Part shown: piece by piece, positions 32,990 through 42,070 of the stretch
How the letters are laid out: every line of letters starts with the position of its first letter
How positions within the stretch are numbered: position 1 is the first letter of the stretch
DNA from: Leifsonia sp. fls2-241-R2A-40a
GTDB taxonomy: Bacteria > Actinomycetota > Actinomycetes > Actinomycetales > Microbacteriaceae
DNA: 64,000 bases
NCBI RefSeq assembly: GCF_030209575.1
Contig: NZ_JARVRS010000001.1
Span: 558,001-622,000, forward strand
Direction of reading: 5' to 3'
Made by a program: the position numbers and the translations under genes
Notes under the pieces: generated by a model
Seen by the model: the letters and a program-made list of their open reading frames with translations, nothing else
What the model was told of the DNA's origin: nothing
The model's database searches: none

Positions 32990-35823
32990 TCGGCGGACTT
33001 CTTCGTCGCCGCCTTCGCGGTCGTCGATCGCGTCGTCGTCGCCTTCGCGGTGGTGGACTTCGCGGCCGTGGATGCTGCAGTGGCGGCCTTCGCTGCGGGC
33101 TTCTTGGCTGCGGGCTTCTTGGCCGCCGGCTTCTTGGCGGTGGTGGCCTTCGCCGCGCGGGTCGGCTTCTTGGCCGGTCCCTTCGCCCGCTTGTCGGCGA
33201 GCAGTTGCACGGCTCGGGCGAAGTCGACCTCGTCGACGGTCTCGCCGCGCGGGATCGTCGCGTTGGTCTCGCCGTCCGTCACGTACGGGCCGAAGCGGCC
33301 GTCCTTCACGCGGATCGGCTTGCCGCTCACCGGGTCGGCGTCGAATTCCTTCAGGGCGCTCGACGCGCGGCGGTTGCCGTACTTCGGCTGAGCGAACAGT
33401 TCGAGGGCCCCGGGGAGGTCGATCTCGAAGATGTCGTCCTCGCTCGGAAGGGACCGGGTGTCCGTTCCCTTCTTGAGGTACGGACCGTAGCGGCCGTTCT
33501 GGGCCTGGATCTCCTCCCCGCTCTCCGGGTCGGCTCCGACGACGCGCGGCAGGTCGAGCAGCTTGAGCGCAGTGTCGAGGTCGATGGCCGAGAGGTCCAT
33601 CGACTTGAACAGGGAGGCGGTGCGCGGCTTCGCCGCTGCGACCTTCTTCGCCGGCTTGGCCGGCTCCACGACTTCACCGGTCTTCGCGTCGACCGACGGC
33701 TCCTCTTCGGGATCCGCCTCCGTCACGTAGGGGCCGAAACGGCCGTCCTTGGCGAGCACGACCTTGCCGCTCTCGGGGTTCGTGCCGAGGATGCGGTCGG
33801 TCTGGACGGGCGCCTCGATGAGCTCCCGCGCCTTCGCCGGTGTCAGCTCGTCCGGAGCCAGCTCCGGCGGGATGTTCACGCGCCGGGGCGGGTCGTCCGG
33901 TCCTGCGCCGTCTTCGGGGACCTCGAGGTACGGGCCGTACTTGCCGATGCGGAGGGTCACCCCGTCGTCGATGGCGATCGAGTTGATGCTGCGCGCATCG
34001 ATCTCGCCGAGGTTGTCGATGACGCGACGGAGGCCCTTGTGCTTGTCGCTGCCGAAGTAGAAGCTGTTGAGCCAGTCGACCCGCTCGGCCTCGCCGTCGG
34101 CGATCCGGTCGAGGTCGTCCTCCATCTCCGCGGTGAAGTCGTACTGGACGAGGTCTCCGAAGTAGTCCTCGAGCAGCCGGACGACCGAGAACGCGACCCA
34201 GCTCGGTACGAGCGCCTGGCCGCGCTGGGTGACGTACCCGCGGTCGATGATCGTCGAGATGATGCTCGCGAAGGTCGAGGGCCGGCCGATGCCGAGCTCT
34301 TCGAGGCTCTTCACGAGGCTCGCCTCCGTGTAGCGCGGCGGCGGGGTGGTCTCGTGACCGTCCGCTGCGATGTCCCGGATGGTGAGCGCCTGCTTCTCAA
34401 TCAGCGGCGGCAGTTTCGCCTCGGCCGAGTCGGCGGCGTTGCGCTCCTCGTCGCGGCTCTCCTCGTAGGCGTTGAGGAAGCCGCGGAAGGTGATGACCGT
34501 CCCGCTCGCGGTGAACTCGGCGACGGTTCCGTCGAGAGGTCCGTCGGTGATCCGCGCCTCGACGGTGACCGAGGCGGTCTGTCCCTTTGCGTCGGCCATC
34601 TGCGAGGCGACCGTGCGCTTCCAGATGAGGTCGTAGAGACGGAACTCCGGTCCGCGCAGGGAGCGCTCGAGTTCGGCCGGGGTGCGGAAGGTCTCGCCCG
34701 ACGGACGGATGGCCTCATGCGCCTCCTGGGCGTTCTTGCTCTTCGATGCGTAGGTGCGAGGCTTGTCGGGCACCGTCTCGGGGCCGTACAGCTTAGCCGC
34801 CTGGGTCCGCGCCGCGTTGGTCGCCTGCTGCGACAGCGACGCCGAGTCGGTACGCATATAGGTGATGTAGCCGTTCTCGTACAGCGACTGCGCGACGCTC
34901 ATCGTCTGCCGGGCGGAGAAGCGGAGCTTGCGCGCCGCCTCCTGCTGCAGGGTCGACGTGGTGAACGGCGCGGCGGGCCGCCGCGAGTAGGGCTTGGAGT
35001 CGACCTTGGCGACGGTGACCGCAGTGCTGGGCTGGCGCAGCGCGGCGGCGAGGGTCGTGGCGGATTCCTCGTCGAGCGTTCGGGCGCCGGAGGTCAGGCG
35101 GCCGTGGTCGTCGAAGTCGCGGCCAGTGGCGACCCGGTCGCCATCGAGGCGAGCCAGCCGTGCCTCGAACGCGTTGGCGTCCTCCGGTGCGAGCTGTGCG
35201 GTCAGGCCCCAGTAGGAGGCCGCGACGAAGGCGAGTCGCTCCCGCTCGCGGTCGACGACGAGACGGGTCGCAGCGGACTGCACGCGTCCGGCGGACAGGC
35301 CGGGACCGACCTTGCGCCAGAGCACGGGCGAGACCTCGTAGCCGTAGAGCCGGTCGAGGATGCGTCGCGTCTCCTGGGCGTCGACCAGTGCGGTGTCGAT
35401 CTCCCGGGTGTTGTCCCGCGCCTGCTCGATCGCTTCGCGGGTGATCTCGTGGAACACCATGCGCTTGACGGGGACCTTCGGCTTGAGCACCTCGACGAGG
35501 TGCCAGGCGATGGCCTCTCCTTCGCGGTCCTCATCAGTGGCCAGCAGGAGTTCGTCGGCGTTCTTCAGCGCGCGCTTGAGGTCGGCGACCGTCTTCTTCT
35601 TCTGGTCGGACACCACGTAGTAGGGCTCGAACTCGTTGTCGACGTCGACCGAGAACTTGCCGAGCGAGCCCTTCTTGAGCTCCGGCGGAAGGTTCTTCGG
35701 CTCGATCAGGTCGCGGATGTGCCCGACCGAGGCCATGACCTCGTAGCCGTCGCCCAGATACTGGGCGATCGACTTCACCTTGTTCGGCGACTCGACGATG
35801 ACGAGCTTCTTCGTGTCAGGCAC
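32986..35823 (-). CDS. topA: DNA topoisomerase I
   Basis: Type IA topoisomerase that relaxes negative supercoils. The 945-residue protein has the TOPRIM start K-L-V-I-V-E-S-P-N-K-V-K-S-I with the acidic D-E-D-R-E-G-E-A-I-A-W-H motif, the active-site Tyr in Y-I-T-Y-M-R-T-D-S near 322, and no zinc-finger domain; instead there are several TopA_C repeats (R-F-G-P-Y-V type) as usual in actinobacteria. The last 60 residues are a Lys/Ala/Thr tail with three K-K-P-A-A units, a DNA-binding tail like that in mycobacterial TopA. GTG 35823 follows a GAGGAG site. Confidence 0.96.
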   Translation of the reverse strand: MPDTKKLVIVESPNKVKSIAQYLGDGYEVMASVGHIRDLIEPKNLPPELKKGSLGKFSVDVDNEFEPYYVVSDQKKKTVADLKRALKNADELLLATDEDREGEAIAWHLVEVLKPKVPVKRMVFHEITREAIEQARDNTREIDTALVDAQETRRILDRLYGYEVSPVLWRKVGPGLSAGRVQSAATRLVVDRERERLAFVAASYWGLTAQLAPEDANAFEARLARLDGDRVATGRDFDDHGRLTSGARTLDEESATTLAAALRQPSTAVTVAKVDSKPYSRRPAAPFTTSTLQQEAARKLRFSARQTMSVAQSLYENGYITYMRTDSASLSQQATNAARTQAAKLYGPETVPDKPRTYASKSKNAQEAHEAIRPSGETFRTPAELERSLRGPEFRLYDLIWKRTVASQMADAKGQTASVTVEARITDGPLDGTVAEFTASGTVITFRGFLNAYEESRDEERNAADSAEAKLPPLIEKQALTIRDIAADGHETTPPPRYTEASLVKSLEELGIGRPSTFASIISTIIDRGYVTQRGQALVPSWVAFSVVRLLEDYFGDLVQYDFTAEMEDDLDRIADGEAERVDWLNSFYFGSDKHKGLRRVIDNLGEIDARSINSIAIDDGVTLRIGKYGPYLEVPEDGAGPDDPPRRVNIPPELAPDELTPAKARELIEAPVQTDRILGTNPESGKVVLAKDGRFGPYVTEADPEEEPSVDAKTGEVVEPAKPAKKVAAAKPRTASLFKSMDLSAIDLDTALKLLDLPRVVGADPESGEEIQAQNGRYGPYLKKGTDTRSLPSEDDIFEIDLPGALELFAQPKYGNRRASSALKEFDADPVSGKPIRVKDGRFGPYVTDGETNATIPRGETVDEVDFARAVQLLADKRAKGPAKKPTRAAKATTAKKPAAKKPAAKKPAAKAATAASTAAKSTTAKATTTRSTTAKAATKKSAE

Positions 35824-36096
35824 CTGACTCCTCTTAATATGCACACACTGTGTCGCCACAGCTGACTGCGTTGCTTCACGACCGGACCGGCGTGGCGCGC
35901 TCCCCCTGCAGACCCGGTCCACTCGAGTGTGGTCCGTGCGTCCGACAGGCAAACCATACACACCTTCGCCGCTTGTACACCTAATCGCTTCGTCGCCGTT
36001 CGCCCTGGGCGCAGCCGCGAACCGTCCTGCCGCGCATCGGCGGGACGGCCCTGCCGGACCCTTTGCCGCGCGCCCGCTCGGGAGGACAATGACAGC
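35824..36096. other. Intergenic region between topA and a small plus-strand gene
   Basis: These 273 bases hold the topA leader (TATTAA hexamer just upstream of the GAGGAG site) and the GGGAGGAC site for the gene at 36097. No convincing extra ORF, hairpin or repeat was seen; the reading frames here lack starts with ribosome sites. Confidence 0.6.
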
Positions 36097-36342
36097 ATGG
36101 CAACGACGATGACGTACACCGCCAAACTGATCGACGGACCCCTCGAGGGCAAGACGATCGCGACCGGCTTCCTCGACTCGGGAGACGCTCGACCGCGCTT
36201 GGAGATCTCCGCCCCGGTGGGCGCGAAGCACTACCTCTACGTCCGGGCCTCGGGCTCGGAGCTCGAGTACGCCTCCGACGACGGCCGAGGCCAGCAGCCG
36301 ACGGCGGTCAGCTACCGCTTCCTCGAGACCGTCTTCGACTGA
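36097..36342 (+). CDS. Small conserved-looking protein of unknown function
   Basis: An 81-residue soluble protein: T-Y-T-A-K-L-I-D-G-P-L-E-G-K-T near the start, R-P-R-L-E-I-S-A, H-Y-L-Y-V-R-A-S-G-S-E-L-E-Y and a C-terminal S-Y-R-F-L-E-T-V-F-D. The pattern suggests a compact beta-rich domain. GGGAGGAC lies about 10 nt before ATG 36097; the codon-position GC pattern fits coding sequence. An alternative start at 36109 has no ribosome site. I do not recognise a named family. It converges on the Tad cluster with a 24-nt gap. Confidence 0.6.
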   Translation: MATTMTYTAKLIDGPLEGKTIATGFLDSGDARPRLEISAPVGAKHYLYVRASGSELEYASDDGRGQQPTAVSYRFLETVFD

Positions 36343-36366
36343 CCCGACGACCCCACCGGAAGCGAG

Positions 36367-36738
36367 TCACCGCTCACCGGGCGGTCCTGCGCGCGCCGAG
36401 GCGGTCGCCGCGAGCCCGAGGTAGGACACGGAAGCGGTCACCGTGACGACCAGCGCCTGCTGCTCGCAGGCCGACAGCGCGGCGTGATTCGTCTCTGCGA
36501 TGGCCGACGCCGTCTCGCACGGCACGCCCGCGTCCCGTCCGCTCGCGACATCGGCCGCGGCGAGCGCCGCGAGGTCCGCCGCGGCCGCCGCTCGGGAGTG
36601 CGCCGCGCCGGCCCCCACCACGACGATCCCTCCCGCCGCCACCGTGGTGACCGCGGCAAGGATGCCGAGCGCCAGTATCGAACCGCTTCCTCGGTCGTCG
36701 GCCGACACGGCCCGGAGGAAGGGAACTCCTCCCGTCAC
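36367..36738 (-). CDS. Rv3654c-family TadE-like pseudopilin/secreted protein
   Basis: A 123-residue protein with D-R-G-S-G-S-I-L-A-L-G near residue 16 followed by a membrane helix (about 22-45) and an exterior domain holding two Cys. This is the Rv3654c-type TadE-like family. GTG 36738 overlaps the stop of the preceding TadE gene by 4 bases. Last gene of the Tad cluster; predicted to sit in the envelope as a minor pilin or assembly factor. Confidence 0.82.
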   Translation of the reverse strand: MTGGVPFLRAVSADDRGSGSILALGILAAVTTVAAGGIVVVGAGAAHSRAAAAADLAALAAADVASGRDAGVPCETASAIAETNHAALSACEQQALVVTVTASVSYLGLAATASARAGPPGER

Positions 36739-37076
36739 TCCGCGGCCGCTTCGTCGAGCGCGCACGCCCGCGCGCTCAGCCGGATGCCGAGGCGACCGAG
36801 CGCTCCGTTCTCCGGTGCAGTCATGACCACGCATACCGCGCTCCCTTCTCTTTCCACGTTCATCCCCGTCCCCGCCGGAACCGGCGCACTCGCAGGATCG
36901 TCGCCGCGACCTGCCAGCCGCGCCGCCGAGGCCGCGCCTGCCGCCAGGGCTCCGAACTGCGCGGCACCGTGCACCGCTCCGATGCAGAGGGCCACGCACG
37001 CGAGGACGGCAGGCAGTGCGAGAGCGAACTCAGCGGTCACGCTGCCCCGCTCACTCTCGCGCGCCGGTTCAGCCAC
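36735..37076 (-). CDS. TadE-family pilus assembly protein
   Basis: A 113-residue protein with the TadE N-terminus E-R-G-S-V-T-A-E-F-A-L-A-L-P-A-V-L followed by one membrane helix and a short exterior domain with an intact Cys pair. GTG 37076 is chosen because it overlaps the Flp-like stop by 8 bases and needs no extra residues before the TadE motif. TadE proteins are pseudopilins needed for Flp pilus assembly. Equivalent in position to Rv3655c. Confidence 0.85.
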   Translation of the reverse strand: MAEPARESERGSVTAEFALALPAVLACVALCIGAVHGAAQFGALAAGAASAARLAGRGDDPASAPVPAGTGMNVEREGSAVCVVMTAPENGALGRLGIRLSARACALDEAAAE

Positions 37077-37275
37077 CGGAGAGCGCACGGTGCACCAGGT
37101 CGGCGAGCAGCGCCTTGACCTCGTCGCCTTTGAGCAGAGCGACGAGGAGCCCGGCGAAGCCCACCGCCGCGAGGATCGTGATCGCGTATTCCGCCGTCGC
37201 CGCACCACGATCCTCGGCCAGTCGCCACCGGAGCTTCCGGCCCAGCCTTCCCGTCCTCTCGATCATCCGTCCCAT
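37069..37275 (-). CDS. Flp-type pilin subunit (DUF4244)
   Basis: A 68-residue major pilin candidate: basic leader M-I-E-R-T-G-R-L-G-R-K-L-R-W-R-L, then D-R-G-A-A-T-A-E-Y-A-I-T-I-L-A-A-V-G-F-A-G-L-L and a short tail. The Gly-Ala junction after the leader, followed by Glu five residues later and a hydrophobic helix, is the form cleaved by a prepilin peptidase. No prepilin peptidase gene is in the window. Same position as Rv3656c. Confidence 0.87.
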   Translation of the reverse strand: MGRMIERTGRLGRKLRWRLAEDRGAATAEYAITILAAVGFAGLLVALLKGDEVKALLADLVHRALSGG

Positions 37276-37360
37276 TTCCGGTCCCCTCTCGTCGTTCCCG
37301 TACGTCCATCCTTCGGGGCGGATCGACGCTCCCGGCGATCGCTACCGGATCTGTGGACGG

Positions 37361-38266
37361 TCACCGTAAACCCGTCGTTGTGGACGACAGCAGCGAGAGG
37401 ATCACGGGAACCACCGCCAGAAGAAGGAAGCTCGGGAGCACGCACACACCGAGCGGGACCATGAGCTTCACACCGAGCGTCGTCGCCGCGCGGCGCCCTT
37501 CCGCGCGCGCGGTGCGTCGCTCCTGCCGAGCAGCGGCCGTGAGCAGTTCGGCTGCGGGGGCACCGGCGGCGCTCGCCAGGGCGAGCACCTGCCGGACCCG
37601 GGAGTCATCCTGCGTCGCCAGACCGGCCGCCCGCGCTGCTGTCGTGGCCATCGTGTGGGCGGCGTCGGCCGACGAACCGCCGCCGAGCGCGATAGCGACC
37701 AGCGCCTCCGGAAATCCCGCAGCCGGACGGCGCGCGACCGCGCGACGCACCAGAGCGCGCATCCACCACCGGCCGCCGACCAGGAGCGAGACTCCGAGCC
37801 CGATGGCTGCCGCACCGACCGCCGACGTCGCCGCCCCGGCCAGGTCGGCGCCCATCGCTGCCGCCATAGCCACGCCTGCTACCGGAAGCCACGAGACCAG
37901 CCGCGCCGTCGCCCGGGGGCCGCTCAACGCGACATCGGCCTCGCGCTCGGCTTCGGCGACATCGCGCAGCGTCTCACCGACCGTGCGCAGCGCGGGACCC
38001 AGCGGCGCGCCTGCCTCTTCCGCCACGCGCCAGGCGGCGGCGATCCTCCGCAGGTCGTCGGTGTCCGCGCATCCGAGCAGCGCCTCGGCGGAGGACCGAT
38101 GCTGCCGCAGTGCGCTCACCACCCGGTCGGCGACGGGATGCGCGCCGTGCCCCGCTGCGACCTCCCACGCCGACCGCGGCGTGAGCCCGGCGTCGAGCAG
38201 CACCGCGAGCGACTCCACCAGAGCGGCGATCGCGTCCGCCTCCGCGCCGGGCTGCGTGCCTCTCAC
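37361..38266 (-). CDS. TadB/TadC-like (GspF family) pilus platform protein
   Basis: A 301-residue inner-membrane platform protein for Flp pilus assembly. One GspF-type domain (about 10-115; S-L-A-V-L-L-D-A-G-L-T-P-R-S-A-W) precedes helices near 120-165, then a second cytosolic part (S-A-D-A-A-H-T-M-A-T-T-A-A-R) and a C-terminal membrane pair. In mycobacteria two genes (Rv3657c, Rv3658c) fill this slot; here one gene seems to serve. ATG/GTG start at 38266 overlaps the TadA stop. Confidence 0.85.
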   Translation of the reverse strand: MRGTQPGAEADAIAALVESLAVLLDAGLTPRSAWEVAAGHGAHPVADRVVSALRQHRSSAEALLGCADTDDLRRIAAAWRVAEEAGAPLGPALRTVGETLRDVAEAEREADVALSGPRATARLVSWLPVAGVAMAAAMGADLAGAATSAVGAAAIGLGVSLLVGGRWWMRALVRRAVARRPAAGFPEALVAIALGGGSSADAAHTMATTAARAAGLATQDDSRVRQVLALASAAGAPAAELLTAAARQERRTARAEGRRAATTLGVKLMVPLGVCVLPSFLLLAVVPVILSLLSSTTTGLR

Positions 38267-39243
38267 GGCTCGGCGCCATCCGTCCGCTCGACGGTCAGGC
38301 GGCCGTCGCCATCGAGCCGCAGCCTACCGAAGCCCGAGAGCCGCCGCCTCCCCTCCACCCGATCCAGATGGACGACCAGGCCGATCGCACTGATGGCCTG
38401 GCGCGCGAGCGCGTGCTCGCCCAGTCCCGCGAGAGCGCCCAGCGCCTCCAGCCTGGCCGGGACGTCTTCGAGCGAGTTCGCGTGCAGCGTCCCGGCTCCT
38501 CCGTCGTGACCGGTGTTGAGGGCACCGAGGAGGTCTCGCACCTCCTCCCCCCGGCATTCACCGAGCACCAGCCGGTCGGGCCGCATCCGGAGCGCCTCGC
38601 GCACCAGGCGGCGCAGGTCCACGCCGCCCGCGCCTTCGAGGTTCGGCTGGCGCGTCTGCAGCCCGACCACGTGCGGATGCGGGATGCGGAGCTCCGCGAC
38701 ATCCTCGATCACGACGATGCGCTCGTCCGGCGGGGCATTCCCCAGCAGCGCGGCGAGGAGGGTGGTCTTGCCCGCTCCACTCGCCCCGGTGATGAGAAGG
38801 TTCGCTCGCGCTCGCACGGCGGCGAGCAACCGGTCGCGCTCGTCGTGCCGCACTCCCCCTCCCGCGACGAGGTCGTCGAGCGATGGCTGTTCCCGGGCCG
38901 GGACGCGGATCGAGAGGAGAGCCCCTCCCGTCGAGATGGGAGGCAGCACGGCATGGGCACGCACACCTCCCCGCAGCCGCACATCGACGAAGGGCGTCGC
39001 CTCGTCGATGTGACGGCCGCCTGCGGCGATCAGGCGGACGGCCAGTTCGCGCGCACTCGGCTGGTCGGCGTGCCAACCGCCCTCGCGTCTAAGCCCGGCC
39101 GGCTGGCCGTCGCTCCACAACTCCCCATCGCCGGTCACGAAGAGATCGGTGATGCCGGGGCGCAGAAGGTAGGGCGCCAGGGGGCCGAAGGTGCGCCAGA
39201 GTCCGGGTTCGGTTGCCGCAGGTCGCAGGTCGTTCTTTGTCAT
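38263..39243 (-). CDS. tadA: TadA/CpaF-family pilus assembly ATPase
   Basis: A 326-residue secretion ATPase that powers Flp pilus extension. Walker A I-T-G-A-S-G-A-G-K-T-T near 150, Asp box I-V-V-I-E-D-V-A-E-L near 173, Walker B L-V-L-G-E-C-R-G-E-E near 225 and His box G-G-A-G-T-L-H-A-N-S. It is shorter than typical CpaF (about 400-450 aa) because the N-terminal domain is reduced. First gene of the cluster; a CpaE/TadZ gene, which precedes it in mycobacteria, is absent. ATG 39243 lies 6 nt after TAGCGT with no ribosome site. Confidence 0.9.
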   Translation of the reverse strand: MTKNDLRPAATEPGLWRTFGPLAPYLLRPGITDLFVTGDGELWSDGQPAGLRREGGWHADQPSARELAVRLIAAGGRHIDEATPFVDVRLRGGVRAHAVLPPISTGGALLSIRVPAREQPSLDDLVAGGGVRHDERDRLLAAVRARANLLITGASGAGKTTLLAALLGNAPPDERIVVIEDVAELRIPHPHVVGLQTRQPNLEGAGGVDLRRLVREALRMRPDRLVLGECRGEEVRDLLGALNTGHDGGAGTLHANSLEDVPARLEALGALAGLGEHALARQAISAIGLVVHLDRVEGRRRLSGFGRLRLDGDGRLTVERTDGAEP

Positions 39244-39349
39244 GTTGCGACGCTACGGACGCCGCACACTGCGCGTGCCGGGGTGCTCGAGACCGGTGCA
39301 TAACCCGCCGCGCGACGTCGCTGTGGACACCTCAGTAGGGCGAAGGGCC

Positions 39350-39457
39350 GTTAAACAAAGGGGGGCCGCACCTATTGGGGGGAACAGGTGCGGCCACTGC
39401 GGCGCAGGATTGGGGGGAATCGATTGCGCCGCACGCACGAATTTACATTCGGCCGGG
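39350..39457 (-). ncRNA. 6C-type actinobacterial small RNA (two hairpins with six-cytosine loops)
   Basis: Read on the minus strand, hairpin 1 (39398-39433) has arms TGCGGCGCA/TGCGCCGCA and hairpin 2 (39364-39395) has arms GGCCGCACCT/AGGTGCGGCC. Both loops carry exactly six C residues inside a TTCCCCCCAAT core. Hairpin 2 is followed by CCCCTTTGTTTAA, a plausible intrinsic terminator. This is the defining form of the 6C motif. In M. tuberculosis the 6C RNA (B11) likewise lies just upstream of the Tad-like cluster. 5' end inferred from the promoter at 39462-39489; exact ends uncertain. Confidence 0.88.
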
Positions 39458-39461
39458 GTCC

Positions 39462-39489
39462 AGTTTACGCAGAATCGATGCAAACGCAA
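39462..39489 (-). promoter_or_regulatory. Candidate promoter of the 6C-type RNA
   Basis: Minus-strand -35 TTGCGT (complement of 39484-39489), a 16-nt spacer and -10 TAAACT (complement of 39462-39467) place the start near 39455, about 22 nt before hairpin 1 and about 105 nt before the T-rich terminator, a length that fits known 6C RNAs (about 90-110 nt). Confidence 0.55.
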
Positions 39490-39585
39490 GTCTCTTGGGG
39501 GCGCCCTCACAGCAGGTTGTAGAGTCAGGCATTGTCGCGCCACGACTCGTATCGACCGCATCGCAAAGGAGCGAAAAAACTCCCC

Positions 39586-41535
39586 ATGAGCAACACAATC
39601 GACAATCTGCTCCATGAAGCCCGCCGGTTTCCGCCGAGCGACGAATTCGCCGCGAACGCCATCGCCGACGCGGCACTCTACGAGCGCGCGGCGGCCGACC
39701 GCCTCGGGTTCTGGGCCGATCAGGCGCGGGAGCTGCTCCACTGGCACACCCCATTCACCCGCACGCTCGACTGGAGCGAGCCCCCCTTCGCCAAGTGGTT
39801 CGACGACGGAGAGCTCAACGTCGCGTACAACTGCCTCGACCGCCACGTGGTGGCAGGCAACGGCGACCGCGTGGCCATCCACTGGGAGGGCGAGCCGGGC
39901 GACAGCCGCTCGATCACGTACGCCGAGCTCACCGCAGAGGTGAAGAAGGCCGCGAACCTGCTCACCAGCCTCGGCATCCGCGCGGGCGACCGCGTCGCCA
40001 TCTACCTCCCGATGATCCCGGAGGCCGTGATCGCGATGCTCGCCGTCGCCCGCATCGGCGCCGTGCACTCCGTCGTCTTCGGCGGTTTCAGCGCCGAGAG
40101 CCTGCGTTCCCGCATCGACGACGCCGAGGCCAAGCTCGTCATCACGGCGGACGGCGGCTGGCGCAAGGGTCGCGTCTTCCCCCTGAAGGACGCAGTGGAT
40201 GCGGCGCTGACCGGGGAGGCCACGAGCGTCGAGCACGTGCTCGTCGTCAAGCGCGGCGAGAACGAGGTGGCCTGGACCGAGGGCCGCGACCTGTGGTGGC
40301 ACGACGAGATCGCACTCGTGGATGCCGACCACGTCGCCAAGGCGTTCCCGGCCGAGCAGCCGTTGTTCATCCTCTACACGTCCGGGACGACGGGAAAGCC
40401 GAAGGGCATCCTGCACACCACCGGTGGCTATCTGACCCAGGCGTCGTTCACCCACAAGTTCGTCTTCGACCTCCACCCGGAGTCCGATGTCTACTGGTGC
40501 AGCGCGGACGTCGGCTGGATCACCGGCCACACCTACGTGGTCTACGGGCCGCTCGCCAACGGCGCCACGCAGGTCATGTACGAAGGCACGCCCGAGACCC
40601 CGCATCCCGGCCGCTGGTGGGAGCTCATCGAGAAGTACAAGGTCTCGATCTTCTACACGGCGCCGACCGCCATCCGCTCGTTCATGAAGATCGGGCGGCA
40701 GCACCCGCAGAAGTTCGACCTCTCGAGCCTGCGCGTGCTCGGATCGGTCGGTGAACCGATCAACCCCGAGGCGTGGATGTGGTACCGCGAGGTCATCGGA
40801 GGCGACAAGACGCCGATCGTGGACACGTGGTGGCAGACCGAGACCGGCGCGATCATGGTGTCGGCTCTCCCCGGCGTGACGACGCTGAAGCCGGGAAGCG
40901 CCCAGGTGCCGCTGCCCGGGATCTCCATCGACATCATCGACGAGACCGGCACGCCCGTGGGCAAGGACCAGGGCGGCCTCCTCGTGGTGACCGAGCCGTG
41001 GCCGAGCATGCTGCGCGGCATCTGGGGCGACCCGGAGCGCTTCAAGGAGACGTACTGGTCGAAGTTCGGCGACAAGTACTTCGCCGGCGACGGCGCGCGG
41101 TACGACTCCGACGGCGACATCTGGCTGCTGGGCCGTGTCGACGACGTCATGAACGTCTCGGGCCACCGCCTGTCGACGGCCGAGATCGAATCCGCTCTGG
41201 TCGCGCATCCGTTCACAGCGGAGGCAGCGGTGGTCGGCGCGAACGACGAGACGACCGGTCAGGCGGTGGTGGCGTTCGTCATCATCAAGCAGAACCAGCT
41301 CGAGCAGGCCGGTGCGCTGGATGTGGCGGCCGAACTGCGCAAGCACGTCGCCGAGCAGATCGGCGCGATCGCCCGACCGCGCGACATCTTCATCGTCACG
41401 GAGCTGCCGAAGACCCGCTCGGGGAAGATCATGCGGCGGCTGCTGCGGGATGTGGCCGAGGGGCGCGAGGTCGGCGACACGACGACGCTCGCCGACACCG
41501 CGGTGATGAGCTCGATCCAGGCCAAGCTCTCGTAG
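39586..41535 (+). CDS. acs: Acetyl-coenzyme A synthetase
   Basis: Activates acetate to acetyl-CoA through acetyl-AMP. The 649-residue AMP-forming enzyme has [11 protein letters not shown] near 264, [19 protein letters not shown] near 420, Y[13 protein letters not shown] and the A10 motif R-S-G-K-I-M-R-R with the regulatory acetylation Lys near 617. ATG 39586; AAAGGAG lies about 16 nt upstream, rather far. With pckG, the RamB-like regulator and mqo it supports growth on acetate. Positional equivalent of Rv3667. Confidence 0.97.
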   Translation: MSNTIDNLLHEARRFPPSDEFAANAIADAALYERAAADRLGFWADQARELLHWHTPFTRTLDWSEPPFAKWFDDGELNVAYNCLDRHVVAGNGDRVAIHWEGEPGDSRSITYAELTAEVKKAANLLTSLGIRAGDRVAIYLPMIPEAVIAMLAVARIGAVHSVVFGGFSAESLRSRIDDAEAKLVITADGGWRKGRVFPLKDAVDAALTGEATSVEHVLVVKRGENEVAWTEGRDLWWHDEIALVDADHVAKAFPAEQPLFILYTSGTTGKPKGILHTTGGYLTQASFTHKFVFDLHPESDVYWCSADVGWITGHTYVVYGPLANGATQVMYEGTPETPHPGRWWELIEKYKVSIFYTAPTAIRSFMKIGRQHPQKFDLSSLRVLGSVGEPINPEAWMWYREVIGGDKTPIVDTWWQTETGAIMVSALPGVTTLKPGSAQVPLPGISIDIIDETGTPVGKDQGGLLVVTEPWPSMLRGIWGDPERFKETYWSKFGDKYFAGDGARYDSDGDIWLLGRVDDVMNVSGHRLSTAEIESALVAHPFTAEAAVVGANDETTGQAVVAFVIIKQNQLEQAGALDVAAELRKHVAEQIGAIARPRDIFIVTELPKTRSGKIMRRLLRDVAEGREVGDTTTLADTAVMSSIQAKLS

Positions 41536-41551
41536 CGCGACGACGACGGTA

Positions 41552-41590
41552 CGACGAAGGGGCGGCGCCATCGGCACCGCCCCTTCGTCG
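41552..41590. terminator. Bidirectional terminator between acs and the RidA gene
   Basis: A perfect 14-bp stem (CGACGAAGGGGCGG at 41552-41565 with CCGCCCCTTCGTCG at 41577-41590) and an 11-nt loop fill the gap between the convergent stops. No T-tract is present, as is common in actinobacteria. Confidence 0.85.
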
Positions 41591-41599
41591 AAGGCGGGT

Positions 41600-42070
41600 C
41601 TAGTCGACCGCGAGCACGAGTTCGACCTCGACGGGCGAGTCGAGCGGCAGTACGGCCACCCCCACCGCCGAGCGCGCGTGGACTCCGGCGTCGCCGAAGA
41701 TCTCGCCGAGCACCTCGGAGGCACCATTGATGACCGCGGGCTGACCGGTGAATGCGGGGTCGGACGAGACGAAGCCGACCACCTTGACGACGCGCCGGAC
41801 GCGGTCGAGCGAGCCGAGGACGCTTTTGGCAGCCGCGAGCGCGTTCAACGCCGACGTCCGCGCATAGCCCTTCGCGTCCGCGGGCGGGACGAGCCCGGGG
41901 CCTTCCCCGACCTTGCCGGTCGCGGGCAGCGCTCCCGAGACCATCGGCAGCTGCCCCGAGGTGTAGACGTACGACCCGTCGAGCACCGCTGGCGTGTACG
42001 CGGCGACGGGCGGGACCACGTCGGGAAGAACGATCCCGAGTTCCGCGAGGCGCGCCTCCACGTCGGCCAT
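41600..42070 (-). CDS. RidA family (YjgF/YER057c/UK114) protein
   Basis: A 156-residue enamine/imine deaminase-family protein. It has V-Y-T-S-G-Q-L-P-M near 38, A-L-N-A-L-A-A-A-K-S-V-L-G-S-L, V-V-K-V-V-G-F-V-S-S and the C-terminal V-E-V-E-L-V-L-A-V. Substrate-binding Arg of canonical RidA is not obvious in the late V-H-A-R-S-A-V-G-V segment where it is expected, although an Arg is present there. ATG 42070 shares one base with the DUF4177 stop; the pair matches Rv3678c and its small neighbour. Confidence 0.87.
   Translation of the reverse strand: MADVEARLAELGIVLPDVVPPVAAYTPAVLDGSYVYTSGQLPMVSGALPATGKVGEGPGLVPPADAKGYARTSALNALAAAKSVLGSLDRVRRVVKVVGFVSSDPAFTGQPAVINGASEVLGEIFGDAGVHARSAVGVAVLPLDSPVEVELVLAVD

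Noticed and set aside
29569-35865. Plus-strand frames opposite the TAP hydrolase and topA
   Set aside because: No recognisable motif; the minus-strand genes carry complete catalytic motifs.
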